NCBI RefSeq assembly: GCF_031755915.1
Contig: NC_083384.1
Location: 70,001-134,000, forward strand
DNA: 64,000 bases
DNA from: Ziziphus jujuba
Lineage: Eukaryota; Streptophyta; Magnoliopsida; Rosales; Rhamnaceae
Direction: 5' to 3'
The notes beneath the pieces are model-generated. The model did no database searches. It saw nothing but the letters and a program-made list of their open reading frames with translations, and was not told where the DNA came from. Below, one piece after another: positions 44,537 to 56,830 of the stretch. Both the position numbers and the translations under genes were made by a program. How positions within the stretch are numbered: the stretch's first letter is position 1; each line of letters starts with the position of its first letter.

Positions 44537-47500
44537 ATTTCCCTCCTCTTGAAAAGGATTTGTCCTCAGATCTAGATCATCACCTGAATCAAAAGGGAAT
44601 AAATCAGCAACATTAAATGGAGCACTCATGTTATACTCACCCAGTAAATCAAGCTTGTAAGCATTCTTGTTATTCGGCTCCAAAACTTGAAAAGATCCGT
44701 CCACATGCGGCATAGGCTTGGACTTTTTTGGTTCGGGAAACCTCTTTTTTCTTGAGTGTAGCCAAACCAAATCTTCTGGGTCAAACACTATCACAACAAA
44801 TACTAGAAATACAAGTTCATCACACTTTTTAATATTAGCAAATAATATCTCCCAAATTTTCAAATTTCCACTAAGTAATCGTTTAATAATGCAAATAAAG
44901 TTCTATACAGGAAAAGCATTTTTAAATTAATGTCTTTATAATTCATAACCAGCAATGGTTTCCTACTCAGGATAGCCTTATTAACATCCCCAAAACTTAA
45001 AAAAAAAAATTTACTTTTTCTTTCTTTTCTTTATTTTCCTTTCTCTCTTTCGGACACACTCTTTTTATCATCACTTCCGGCTTTTTCTCTTAATTTCTCT
45101 CTTTTGGTTTTGTCATTGTCTTTCCCTTCACCATTGAGTTTAGAATACTTACCTTGGACAGCAAGTTCGGTCTTGACCTCATGGGTAGGTGGTGTAACCA
45201 TTGGTGCCGTACTAGCCTTCTCTTTGAGCTTCTCGGCTTTCCTCCTTTGTTGCATTTGAAGTTGGTCTCTAAATACCTCCTTCGGAGTTAATGGCTCCAG
45301 CTTGACCTTCTTCTCATTAAATTTAAGTACAATGGAATTCTCTCTCCCATAGTGTATGGCATTCTTATCAAATCCCCATGGCCTCCCCAATAAAATATGA
45401 CTAGCATGCATAGGTACTACATCACACTGTTGAAATGTGGTGATCTTGCCACAATGTGCAAGGTAGTTCGGTTACACTTGCACTCTTTGTTTTACAACAT
45501 CAAAAACCAAGCATTATTTATGTTTATGCATTTTATTTTATCTTGTAATGTTTAAGAACAATATCCTTTTTGTAATGCCCTAAGCTCATTATCTAGCTTA
45601 AGGCCTTTTTTGTCAGTTGCTGGAATTGTATTTCCAGCAATATAAGTCTACTTCCTTGGATACCGTTTGAATTAGGTTTGGGATTTGGACCTGAATTTTG
45701 GATATGATAAACTAGATATGCAGAGGAAGAAGTACCAAAAATAATGGCCCAATTTGGAGCTGGGAAGGCTGAGTTAAGCTCAAAACAATCTGACCCCTGT
45801 GCAGTTTTGTTGCCCAGAAAACTAGGCAAAACTGCCTCGGGTTTGATTACTTTTGAATGGGTAAATGGACTTTGTTTTATCTGGTTTTTGGCTATAACAT
45901 ATTTTAATATTCAAAAAGGCTTCCCTCCAATTTTCAAGTCAAATGGAGCTGGTTTTCAAATTCAAATGCCCTAGAGAAGCTGAACTGCCCATTAAAGAAG
46001 GTTTCTTGCATGCCCAGCACATTGATTAGAGTTAGTTGAGGTAGTTTGGCTTGGTTGGTTACTTTTAATGCTTTTGTATTTATTGCTCAATATGGCAGCA
46101 TGACTTATTGTCTTTTTGATGTATTTAAAAGTATGAAAATTGTAATGAAAAACGTTGAGAAAGAAAATATTCAAAAAACAGATTTTGAAAAACATTTTTG
46201 GCTCTCTCTTTCTCAACTACTACATTTTTGGTTTCTTCTTCTTCCCAAAAGCTAACAACCTTCTCAAGAACCCTACACATCCATTAAAACCAGAAACAAA
46301 ACCTTAAAAAACACAAAAAAAAAAAAAACAAAATCAAGAACCAAGAACCAACAACAATCATTCTTGACTAACACCTTGAATGATTGTGCTCTAGGGTACA
46401 ACAACATAAACCTACACCAAATTCCATCACACACAATACAACATCCACATATTTATCTAAACTAAATTTTACATTGGCTTGTTTATTCACTTTTATTTCA
46501 CCATTATCATTAGCCGTTGTAATCTATAAGGTTCTGGATGCTTAATAGTTGTTAAGCCTAATTTATCAACTACAATGTTACTAGTTACATTTGTACAACT
46601 TCCACTATCAATAATTATACTACAAATCTTACCTTGAATTTCACATCGGGTGTGGAAGATGTTCTCTCTTTGGATTTCATCCTCATCTTTGTATGCAGCA
46701 AGTAGTCTCCTAGAAACCAAGATTAATTCAGCATGGGAAGCATTCAAAGTTTCGGGTTCATCCTCCAAGTCCTCTTCCTCTTGCTTGGCTTCATCCTCAC
46801 TTTCTTCACTTTTGGATTCTAGTTCACCATTACCTTTCAGCACTATGATTCTTCTATTCGGGCATTGATTGGCAATGTGTCCTCTTCCTTGGCACTTAAA
46901 ACACACAATTTTATGAGTTCTTGAAGGTTTATGATCAGATTTACCTTCATATTTGTGTGCTTGGACAACTTCGGCTTTAGCTTCTCTTTTTGGCCGATTG
47001 GAACTATCTTATTCAAGTTTCAGTTTTGGCTTGTTGTCTAATATGGGATTGCTTCTCAAAACACTTTGAATTGATCTTCCACTATTGAAAACACCTCCAA
47101 ACCGTGATTTGACACCCCTCCACCTGAATTGATGCTCAAGCTTAATAGCCACATGCAACATTCCCTCAAATTCCACATATTGTAGCAATTCTAGTTGATT
47201 GGCTACGTCACGATTCAAACCACCAAGGAACCTTACCATAGTTGCTTCTCTATCCTTATTCATGCTTAGCCTCATCATAAGCATCTCCATCTCCTTATAA
47301 TAATCCTCCACGGACCTACTTCATTGAGATAAAGATTGAAGCCTTTGATGCAGCAACCTATGATAGTGTGATGGTACAAATCGCTTCCTCATGGCTCCTT
47401 TCATTGGTCGCCATGTAGTGATCAAGTCATCACCAACTCTTCTTCGGGTATTTTGCTCATTTGTCCACCATTGGAGTGCATAATGACCAAACTCCATTGC

Positions 47501-48002
47501 TGCCAATTTCACCTTCTTGGCCTCTGAATAGTTGTCCATCAAAGATCATCTCCATTCTCTCCTCCCATTCCAAATGTGCTTCCGGATCACTTTTACCCAT
47601 GAATGGTGGATTATTTACCTTGATGTTTCCAAGATCATCATCTACATCCTCTCTCCTATGCCTCCCACGGCCTAGCCTCTCTTGGACAGCAAGTATTTCA
47701 TCCATTCTGACATTTTCCTCCTCAAACTCCTCTATTGGCCGCCCACGGCCTCCTTAACCTCGACCTTGCCCTCCATGAGCATCTATCCTTATATTCGGCA
47801 CTCATTGGGATGTTTCTAACCTATTCATCCTCTTATTTAAATGGTCAAATTGAGTATTCATCCACTGTAGTTGCTCCAAGACAGCCCTCATATCCGTTTG
47901 TTCACCACTCCCCGAAGCTTAGGAACCACCATGGAATCCTACATACTCTTCTTCATTAATTCTCAAAGGTGGATCTCCTCTTCTCACCCTTGAATCTGCC
48001 AT
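44537..48002 (-). pseudogene. gag-protease-composite coding region of E6, split by a Copia-like solo LTR
   Basis: ATG 48002 on the minus strand (MADSRVRRGDPPLRINEEE). Gag segments VNNPPFMGKSDPEAHLEWEE and [12 protein letters not shown], with a frameshift near 47540 and a TGA near 47325. Zinc knuckle CFKCQGRGHIANQC, protease [13 protein letters not shown], then the solo LTR 45428-46429, then [20 protein letters not shown]. Only one linker ([10 protein letters not shown]) is present before the integrase scrap YRTLFALL and the RT scrap NIKKCDELVFLVFVV, unlike the double linker of E1. C-terminus [20 protein letters not shown]. An older relative of the non-autonomous type. Confidence 0.83.
45428..46429 (+). 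repeat. solo LTR, Copia-like, in E6 protease codons
   Basis: 1002 bp from TGTTGAAATG to TTCCATCA, flanked by perfect TSD CACAC (45423-45427 and 46430-46434). Removing it and one TSD rejoins the E6 protease region. The start resembles the LTR at 1039-2058. Confidence 0.87.
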
Positions 48003-49075
48003 GTTACTATAAATAATGCAAAATAAAATAAATTCTCACCAAATATTACTCCCTCATGTGTTTCACTCAATTAAGAACTCGACACTCGTGTTTGCACACT
48101 AGTTTTAGCTTTTAACCCTCTTTTGTGCTCACACTCTCTTACCTTTTTCCTCTCAATGAATTATCTTAAAGTTCAAATTGAAACACCCACAACACAATAA
48201 TTAGATCACAAGTATGTTTTAATTAAACTTATTAATAAAACAGTAGCTAAAAGTAGGCAATAACGAAGAATTCAACAAAACCTAGTTTTCGGCTTTTCTA
48301 GGTAAAATAAAGCAAATTAATGAGAAAACTTCGGAATTTTGAAGAACTGGACCAGATGGTAATAGATTATGAGTTCAAGAATAAAATTCTAGAAAAAGAA
48401 ATTCAAATACGAACAAGAATCAAAGAGAACAAAAATATAGAAAATTGTTGGTTGTTGTTCTTGTGATTCAAGTTTTGTATCAAATCTTTTAACTAATTTT
48501 AATCCAAATAATTTAGCACCCAAAATTCAAATATCCAACAAAATAATTGTCCAGAAACTCAAAATATCACAAATCAAATCTCCAAATCAAACAAGTTCCA
48601 AAACTTAAATTTCAACACCAAATTCAACAAACCCAAATTTTTTTCTTTTTATTCGGCTTTACCTCTTTTTTTTTCTTCTTTTTTCCACTCACAGAACATA
48701 AACAACTGCAGTAGCAAGAATAATTACCAAAATTTCAATTCCAACTCCAAAACAACACCAAACCCGTGATCTCTGTTCGATTTTTTTTTTTTTTAATATA
48801 TGAATGCAAATAGTGAAGACTAAAACAGTAAATAAAAATCAACAAAAACCAAAATTAACAAGAACAATGATGAAAAACAACCAACAAACTAAAGAACAAA
48901 AATACAATAAAACTAGGAAATCCTAATTCAACTAGGAATGAATTTTTTTACTTATTATTTTTTTAAGATGAAGAATGTGTATGGGATGGATGGAACCTTA
49001 ACCTAATGCTAAAATTTCAGAATAACACAAAAACAAATAAAGCAAATAAAGATAGATCAAACCTGAACAAAACCA
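48003..49075 (-). other. untranslated leader of E6
   Basis: Leader homologous to that of E1, more diverged and with shorter homopolymers. Confidence 0.65.
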
Positions 49076-49076
49076 G

Positions 49077-49088
49077 TCTCTAATACCA
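49077..49088 (-). other. degraded primer binding site of E6
   Basis: Complement TGGTATTAGAGA, 10 of 12 matches to the initiator-tRNA site. Confidence 0.7.
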
Positions 49089-49090
49089 AA

Positions 49091-50197
49091 TGATATGAAC
49101 CTAAGACGACTTGCTCCTAAACCCGTATTATATTAGCACGGATCAAATTATGTTCAGGGTCTAATGATCACCTTGACCCCTAACCAACCTGTGATTAGAA
49201 ACCTTGGTATATAGTGAAGATGCCACAATAGGTGATGGAAGTCCTATTGATAAGTCAAAACTAAAACACTCATTCACTAATGGTGTTTTAAGTGTTCAAA
49301 AGAACAAAGAGAATTCAATCTCACAAATAATTTTCTGTATAAAATTCAAGCTCTATTCCTATTGAAAAACAAGCCTTTAAATAGGCTACAAATTCATGAA
49401 ATAAAACCCTAAAAACAAAGGGAAAACCGGCCATACAAAGTAGTTTCCTATGGTGGCCGAAATTCTCACTCCTTTCCTAATCTGATTTGGATTAATTAAT
49501 TCCTTTATTTTGAATTAGGAATTATTTAATTTACAATGAAAATAATAAAATAATAACTTTCCTAAAATAAATAAATTGAAACCAAATAAAAGACTAATTT
49601 CCTAAAACAAAAAGTCAAAATCAAATTAGGAAACTAGTTGACTAGTTTGACTACTAAGGTATTTTTGACCAATCTCAAGCTTGTTTTGGCTCCAAATCAG
49701 CTTCCATATGCCATTTAGGATGCCAAATATGATTAATAATGATCCCCACACGTTGCCCCTTGATTGGAATAAGTCAAACAAGAAGAAAAGTCAAAGTCAG
49801 CGGCTAAACAACACATTTTTGGCTAAATTGAGATGCTGTCCGTACAAGTCCTTTTTGGATTCCTTTGATTCTATCTTTACTTGATTCCATGACCTCTTAG
49901 ACATATGTATTGAATTCATGAAGAATTGGAATCATTTCATGCTGCTTAAACTCCATAAATGCACCAAAACCGCTATGCGGGTTCGTATCGGCTTCCACCA
50001 CCTGTATGCTCAAAACAAGTCTTGGATCTTTAGGTATGGACAAGCCCTCTTGAGTATGAATTACTCCCTAGATAAATGCAGCAAGGTTGTCCCTAAAACT
50101 CTTAGCTTGAGCCCTAGTGATCGGCCCCGTCTTCATCCGTATCGGATCAGCACCCCAGCGAGTTGTCGGTTGTGCGGGCACGGGCTTATTCACATCA
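49091..50197 (-). repeat. LTR shared by E6 (5' LTR) and E7 (3' LTR)
   Basis: 1107 bp, TGATATGAACC to TTCACATCA. On its left lies the E6 primer site; on its right lie the purine tract and C-terminal codons of another copy (E7). It therefore serves as an internal LTR between two interiors. Confidence 0.82.
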
Positions 50198-51727
50198 TTC
50201 CCCTCCTCTTGAAAGGGATTTGCCGTCATATCAAAGTCATCACTTGCAGCAAAAGTAGATAAATTAGTGACATTAAATGTAGCACTATCATTATGCTCAC
50301 CCGATAAATTAAGCTTGTAGGCATTTTCATTATTCCGCTCCAAGACTTGGAAAGGACCATCCCCACATGGCATAAGCTTGGACATTCTTTGCTTGGGAAA
50401 TCTCTCCTTTCTTAAATGCAACCAAACAAATTCTCTTGGGTTAAACACTATCACAACAAATACTAGAAACACAAGCTCATTTTGGCAAAAATCACACTTA
50501 ATAGTAGCAAACAATCTTTCCCAAATTTTCAAATTTTCACTAAGTAAAGCTCTCAACAATGCAGATAAAGTTCTATACAATAAAAACATCTTTAAATAAA
50601 CATCTTTATAAATCATAATCAGCAATGATTTCTTATTCAAAATTACTTTATTAACATCACCAAAACTCAAATAAAAATTTTTATTTTACCTTTCTTTTCT
50701 TTCCTTTCTCTCTCTCGGCTACCACACAACTTCCCTCTCTCTCAGGTTTCTCACAATGGCTCTTGGGTTTCTCCATTTTTTTCACTCCACATTCAGCTTT
50801 CTCATTATTTTTCCACTCAATTTGAGTCTTAGAGCACTTACGTAGTTGGTCTTGCACGACTTGGACTCCTTGGATGGGTGTTATTGTTGTGGGGGCCATT
50901 CTAGTTCTCTCCTTGAGTTGTTCGGCCACCCTCCTTTGTTATATTTATATTTGATCTTTGTACACCTCTTTAGGAGTTAATGCCTCCATATGGACCTTTT
51001 TACCTTTAAATCTAAAAACAATACTATTCTTTCTACCATAATGAACAACATCTTATCATATTGCCAAGGCCTACCAAGTAAAATATGTCTCGCATGGATA
51101 GGCACAACGTCACACAAAACCACATCCACATATCTATCAATGCTGAATTTTACTTTGGCTTATTTATTAACTTTCATCTCACCTATATGGTTCTATATGT
51201 TAAATAGTTGTTAAGCCTAATTTATCAACCACAATCAATAATCATACTACAAATCTTACCTTGGATTTCACATCAGGTGTGGAAGATGTTCTCTCTTTGA
51301 ATTTCATCCTCATCTTTTTATGCAGCCAACACTCTCCTAGAAACCAAGCTTAATTTAGCATGGGAAGCATTCAAAGTTTTGACCTCACCTTTAAGCTCTT
51401 CCTCCTCCTCTTACTCGGTTTCATCACCACTTTCTTCACTTTCCAATTCTAGCTAACCATTACCCTTCAACACCATGATCCTTCTATTTAGGCATTGGCT
51501 AGCGATGTGTCCTCATCCCTGGCACTTAAAACAAATAATATCTCTTGATCTTGAAGGTTTAGGGTCAGATTTTACCTCATTTTTATTTTCTTGGACAAAT
51601 TCGGCTTTAGGCTCCCTTTTTGGCTGATTGGTGCTTTCTTCTCCCACCTTCGGCTTTGGCTTGCTTTCATAGGTAGGATTGTTTCTCTAGCCACTTGGAA
51701 TTGATCTTCCACTTTTGGAAACACCCC
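50198..51727 (-). pseudogene. E7: truncated interior of a tandem CRM-like copy
   Basis: From the LTR outward on the minus strand: purine tract, [32 protein letters not shown] scrap FATIKCDFCQNELVFLVFVV, integrase scrap [19 protein letters not shown] and a single linker [17 protein letters not shown]. Beyond these are protease and knuckle remnants with many stops, and the gag end near GVSKSGRS. At about 51727 it joins plus-strand RT sequence. Organisation like E6. Confidence 0.78.
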
Positions 51728-52255
51728 CAAACCGTGAGTCTAAGTATGGTTTGTATGAGTGGTTAGTAATGCTTTTTAGTTTAACTGATGCACCTAGCAC
51801 TTTCATGAGATTAATGAACCATGTCATGCATCCATTCATTGGAAATTTTGTGGTTACTTACTTTGATGATAGCCAAAATTTAAATGATCATGTACGACAT
51901 CTTAGGTTAGTTTTAGAAGTACTTAGGAATGAATGAATGTTTGTAATATCAAAATGTGTAATTTTTGACGAAATGAGCCTGTGTTTCTAGGATTTGTTGT
52001 GATAGTGTTTGATCAAGGAGATTGGGTTTGGTTGCACTTAAGAAAGGAGAGGTTTTTGGAACAATGACAGTGAAAGCTTATGCCTTTAGTGGATGGACAT
52101 TTTCAAGTCTTGGAGAGGATCGATGAAAATGCTTATAAACTTAACTTACCAGGAGAATATAATATGAGTGCTACCTTTAATGTTGCTGACTTATCTCCAT
52201 TTACTGTAGGTAATGATTTTGATTTGAGGGAAAATCCTTTTCAAAAGGAGGGGAA
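51728..52255 (+). pseudogene. E9: RT fragment fused to integrase C-terminus
   Basis: [36 protein letters not shown], then TYFDDSQNLNDH (the YFDD box is kept and the next residues are lost) and VLEVLRNE, stop. It continues through SLCF-type RT remnants directly into integrase C-terminal [16 protein letters not shown]. Then FQVLERIDENAYKLNLPGEY and the purine tract AAAAGGAGGGGAA. The RT-to-integrase-C-terminus fusion point is the same kind as in the non-autonomous copies, but with a longer RT part. Confidence 0.78.
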
Positions 52256-53059
52256 TGATGAGAATCCATCTGTACCCGTACAACCAACTACCCGTTGAGG
52301 AGCTGATCCGATACAACTGAAGATGAGGCAAATCACCAGGGTGCAAGTGAAGAGATTTAAGGATAACCTAGTTAGCTTCATTCAAGGTATGATTAAATCT
52401 TAAGAGGGTATGGTAATACCCGAACATCCAAAGCCCGTTTTATGCATCTAAGTTATGAAGGCAGAAATGGACCTGACAAGCTGTTTTGGTGCATGTATGT
52501 GTTCTAGGCAACAAGGAATTACTTTGTTAACTTGTGAACATGATTAAACTCACCAAGGGACCATGGAATTATGTCAAGGCAGAACGTAAGCTATTTAAAT
52601 GAGGTATTTGCATATGGGGTTCAATTTGGCCGAAAATGCATGGTTTTGGTGCTGACTTTGACCTTTCTTGTGAATCGAGCAAGTTTTCCTTATTCCAATC
52701 AAGGGAAATGTATGGGAACCTATATTAATCTTATTTGGTATCCTAAATGGCATATTGGAGCTGATTTGGAGTATAAACTAGCTGGTGATTAGTCAAAGAC
52801 AGCTTATTTGACAAACTAGTCAACTAGTTTCCTAATTTGAAACTTTGACTTTTGTTTTAAGAAATTGTCTTTATTTTGGTTATTTATTTATTTATTTATT
52901 TTCTGGACAAATTACTTTAGGAAAGTTAGAATTTTTTTAATTTGGTAGTAAATTAATTAATTCCTAATTCAAAATAAAGGAATTAATTAATCCAATTTAG
53001 ATTAGGAAAGTAAAGGAAATTTGGCCACATCATGTTTCCTGAACCTATGGCCGGTTTTG
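52256..53059 (+). repeat. LTR, truncated, between E9 and E10
   Basis: Starts TGATGAGAATCC. It lost its last 300 bases or so at about 53059, where linker sequence of E10 follows. Primer site, leader, gag and protease are missing. Confidence 0.78.
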
Positions 53060-54859
53060 TTAATGTAAAGAAAGAGAGAAAGCAAAGGGAGAGAGAGAGA
53101 GAATAAAACCTGAGAGTGTGAGGAAAATTGAAAAAGCCGAGAGTGAGAGTGGGAAAGTGGAACTCGTGAGTGGGAAAGAAAAATAAAATTTTTTATCTTA
53201 GCATTGGAGATGTTAATAAAGAAATTTTGAATAAGAAATTTTTGAATAAGGTCATATTAAGGAAAGTATGAGTCTATGTGCTGCTCTTGTTTTATTAGTT
53301 CCTAAGAAAGATGGATCATGGTGCATATATGTTGATTGTAGAGCCATAAATAATATTACCATTAAGTATAGACATCCAATCCCTAGATTAGATGATATGC
53401 TTGATGAATTGCATGGTACTTACATGTTTTCAAAAATTGATCTTAGTAGTGGTTATCATCAAATTAGAATGAAAGAGGGTGATGAAAGGAAAACCGCATT
53501 GAAGGCTAAATATGGATTGTATGAATGGTTAGTGATGCCTTTTGGTTTAGCTAATGCAATTAGTACTTTCATAAGATTAATGAATCATGTCATGCGTCCA
53601 TTTATTGGTAAATTTGTGGTTGTATGTTTTGATGATATTTTAGTATATAGCCGAAACCTTGATGGGCATGTAGGACATCTTAGTTAAGTTTTAAATATTC
53701 TTAGGAATGAAAGGTTATTTGCTAATATGAAAAGTGTGTTGTAAAGACGAATTTATTTTTCTAGGATTTGTTGTAAGTGCTATAGGAATTAAAGTTGATC
53801 AATCCAAGGTGAAAGCAATCAAAGAGTGGCCGAAACCCACCTTCATTACCAAAGTGAGGAGCTTTCATGGTTCGGCTAGTTTTTATAGAATATTTGTCAA
53901 GGATTTAGCACCATCGTAGCACTTTTGACTAAAGTTGTTGAGAAGAATGTTAGCTTCAAATGGGGGGGAAAGTACAAGATAAACTTTTTAATTTGTTGAA
54001 AGACAAATTAACTAATGCACCTTTATTAGTTTTGCCAAATTTTTCTAAGACTGTTGAAATTGAATGTGATGCTTCGGGTGTAGGTATTGGAGCTATTTTA
54101 ATGCAAGAAGGAAGACCCATAGCCCATTTTAGTGAGAAATTGTATGGAGCTGCACTAAACTACCTGACCTATGACAAAGAGATGTATGCTTTGGTGAGAG
54201 CTTTGAAAATGTGGCAGCATTATTTAATGCTGAAGGAGTTTATAATTCATACGGATCATGTATCTTTGAAGTACATTAAAGGTAAAGAGAAGCTTAACCA
54301 AAGGCATGTTAAGTTAAGGACTTTAATTAGTAGAAATTTAAGAACATGAGAAGAATGTTTGCCATATGTTGAATTTGCTTATAATAAATCTTTGCATTCA
54401 GCTACCAAATTTACACTATTTGAGATTGTTTATGGTTTTAATCCTTTGACTCCAATAGATCTTACACCTTTATCTTTAAGTGAACATGCTAATCTAGATG
54501 GAAAGCAAAAAGTTGATTTTGTGAAGTAGATTCATGAAAAGACTAAAGCAAATATTGAGAGGAGGTCGAACAATATGCTAGGAATGCCAAACAAGGCCAA
54601 ATAAAGGTTGTTTTTGAACCTGGATATTGGGTTTGGTTGCACTTAAGGAAGAAGAGGTTTCACAAGCAAAAAAATTCCATCTTATGCCGCGTGGGGATAA
54701 ACCTTTTCAAGTTTTGGAGCAGATTAATGAGAATGCCTACAATCTTGACTTACCAGCTGAGTATAATATTAGTGCTACAGTTAATGTTACTGATTTATCT
54801 CCTTTTACTGCACATGATGATTTTGATTTGAGGTTAAATCCTTTTCAAGAGGAGGGGAA
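53060..54859 (+). pseudogene. E10: deleted RT-RNase H-integrase region
   Basis: Linker remnant [71 protein letters not shown], catalytic box CFDDIL (Tyr lost); RNase [19 protein letters not shown] and [21 protein letters not shown] deletion near 54310 joins RNase H (QRHVK) to integrase [11 protein letters not shown]; integrase continues [20 protein letters not shown] and [13 protein letters not shown]-terminus FQVLEQINENAYNLDLPAEY. Numerous stops. The zinc domain and the first two catalytic Asp regions of integrase are gone. Confidence 0.85.
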
Positions 54860-55975
54860 TAATGAGAATCTGTCCGTACCTGCACAATCAACAACCCGCT
54901 GAGGTGCAGATCCGATACAGTTGAATACCAAGCCAATCACTAGGGCTCAAGCCAAGAGATTTAAGGAAAACCTGGCTGTCTTATATAGGGAGTTATCAAT
55001 TCTCAAAAGGGCTTATCCATACCTGAAGATTCCAAGTCTGTTTTAAGCATCGAAGTGGTGGAGGCCCGTAGCTGTTTTTGTGCCTTTTTGGACTCTAGGC
55101 AGCAAGGAATGGATCCAACACTTCGTGAAATCAATGAATATCACTAAGAGGTCATGAAATCAAGATAAGGTAGAAGTTAAAGCAACTAAATGGTGATTTG
55201 CGCATAGAAGGAATTGCTGGCCGATTTTACTGTTTTTGTTGCTAGCTTTACTATATTTTGTTGATTTGGCATTTTCTCTTTGTTCCAATCAAGGGCAATG
55301 TATGGGAATCATAAATAATCCTATTTGGCATCCTAGATAGCATATGGGATCTGATTGGAGCCTTTACAAGCTGGAAATTGATCAAAGATATCTCAGTGGT
55401 CAAACTAGTTAACTAGTTTCCTAATTTGAGTTGACTTTTTGTTTTTGAAAATTAGTCTTCTATTTCATTTTTATTTATTTATTTGCTGGGCAAATCAACT
55501 TAGGAAAGTTATTATTTTATTATTTCAATTGTAAATTAATTAATTGCTCATCCAAAATAAAGGAATTAATTAATCAAAATTAGATTAGGAAAGGTATGGA
55601 ATTTTGGCTACATTAGGAATGTGTTAATGTATGGCTAGTTTTGTCTTAGTTTTTGAGGATTTATTGCTTTGTGACTTTAGCCTATTTAAGGGCTTATTTT
55701 TTCAAGGAGAACAAACCTTTTAATAATATTCAGAAAATTATTTGTAAGAATTCTCTTTGTTCTCTTTGAGCACCTAAAACACAATTAGAGAGTGAGTGTT
55801 TTATTTTTGACTTATCAATAGGACAACCATCGCGTATTGTGGCGTCTTCGATACACCAAGGTTTCTAATCACAGGTTGGTTAGGGGTTAAGGTTTCCATA
55901 AGAACTTGAACTTAATTTTACGATCTGGGCTAATATAATATGGGTTTAGGAGCAAGTCGACCTAGGTTTGTATCA
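54860..55975 (+). repeat. 3' LTR of E10
   Basis: 1116 bp starting TAATGAGAATCT (TG changed to TA) after purine tract GAGGAGGGGAA, ending TTTGTATCA. The flank after it is non-retrotransposon sequence. Confidence 0.84.
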
Positions 55976-56049
55976 CATCTAAAGCGCCACCGATTGTCTT
56001 AATTTATTTTTAAAATTAAGTAAAGTTTGATGAAATTAAACATTTTATA

Positions 56050-56830
56050 ATTTAAAAGCATTCAGTCACCTTTTGTCTTAATTTTTGAAATTTTATTTAA
56101 TTTTATATTTTATTCATATGTATATAAATATTAAATATATTAATTTGCAATATGAAGCAAAGTAATTAATCTATACATTTAATTTATTTGTGTTTGAATA
56201 TAAAATTAATGATTTTTTAAATTAATAAAAAGTTTGAGAAGTTTAGTTCTGTTAAAATTGAAAAGCATCATATGACGCTTTTAACATTAAAAGCGTTGCT
56301 TATTGTGTTAAGTTTTGGCATTTTTATTTAATTTTACATTTTATTATTATGTATATAAATATTAAATATATTAACTAGCAATATGAAGTAAAATAATTAA
56401 TCAGTTGAATTAATTTATTTGTTTTTTAATTTTAAATTAATTAGTTTTTAAACTGATGAAAAGGTTGAGAAATTTAATTATTTTAAAATTTAAAAGCATG
56501 AGGCGACGCTTTTAGCATCAAAAGCTTCGTTGCCTATTTTGTTAATTTTTGGTATTTTAGTTGATTTTATATTTTATTCATATGTATATAAAAAATAAAT
56601 ATATTAATTTATAATATGAGGTAAAATAATTAATCTATTCATTTAATTTATTTGTATTTCATTTTAAAGTAGCTATTTTTTAAATTAATAAAACATTTTC
56701 AAATTTAATTAATTTAAATTTAATAATTTAATAGATAGTTAATATACATAGTTAATAGATAGTTAATAAAAATATGATAAATTTAATTATTTCTCAAACA
56801 TTGGATGACGTTTTTTTATGATAAAAGTGT
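56050..56830. repeat. degenerate AT-rich tandem repeat, period about 230 bp
   Basis: Three to four diverged units. Markers: GTCACCTTTT at 56065, GACGCTTTT at 56274 and 56505, GACGTTTTT at 56807. Each is followed by TTTTATTTAATTTTATATTTTATT-like and ATGTATATAAATATTAAATATATTAA-like blocks. The second unit has a clean hairpin CGCTTTTA-ACAT-TAAAAGCG. Resembles an old satellite or minisatellite array. Confidence 0.65.

Larger units (their letters stand above)
23829..50197 (-). mobile_element. old minus-strand CRM-like element hosting a nested stack (E6)
   Basis: 3' LTR in two pieces (23829-23913 and 43493-44536, together about 1.13 kb), interior 44537-49090, 5' LTR 49091-50197. The 3' LTR was split by element A (TSD CCTTG). 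The interior is single-linker non-autonomous and carries a Copia-like solo LTR. The 5' LTR is directly followed by the interior of another copy instead of host DNA, so no TSD for E6 itself is visible. Confidence 0.82.

Noticed and set aside
55976..56830. CRISPR-like array
   Set aside because: Units are long, diverged and AT-rich with no uniform short repeats and spacers, in a eukaryotic context.
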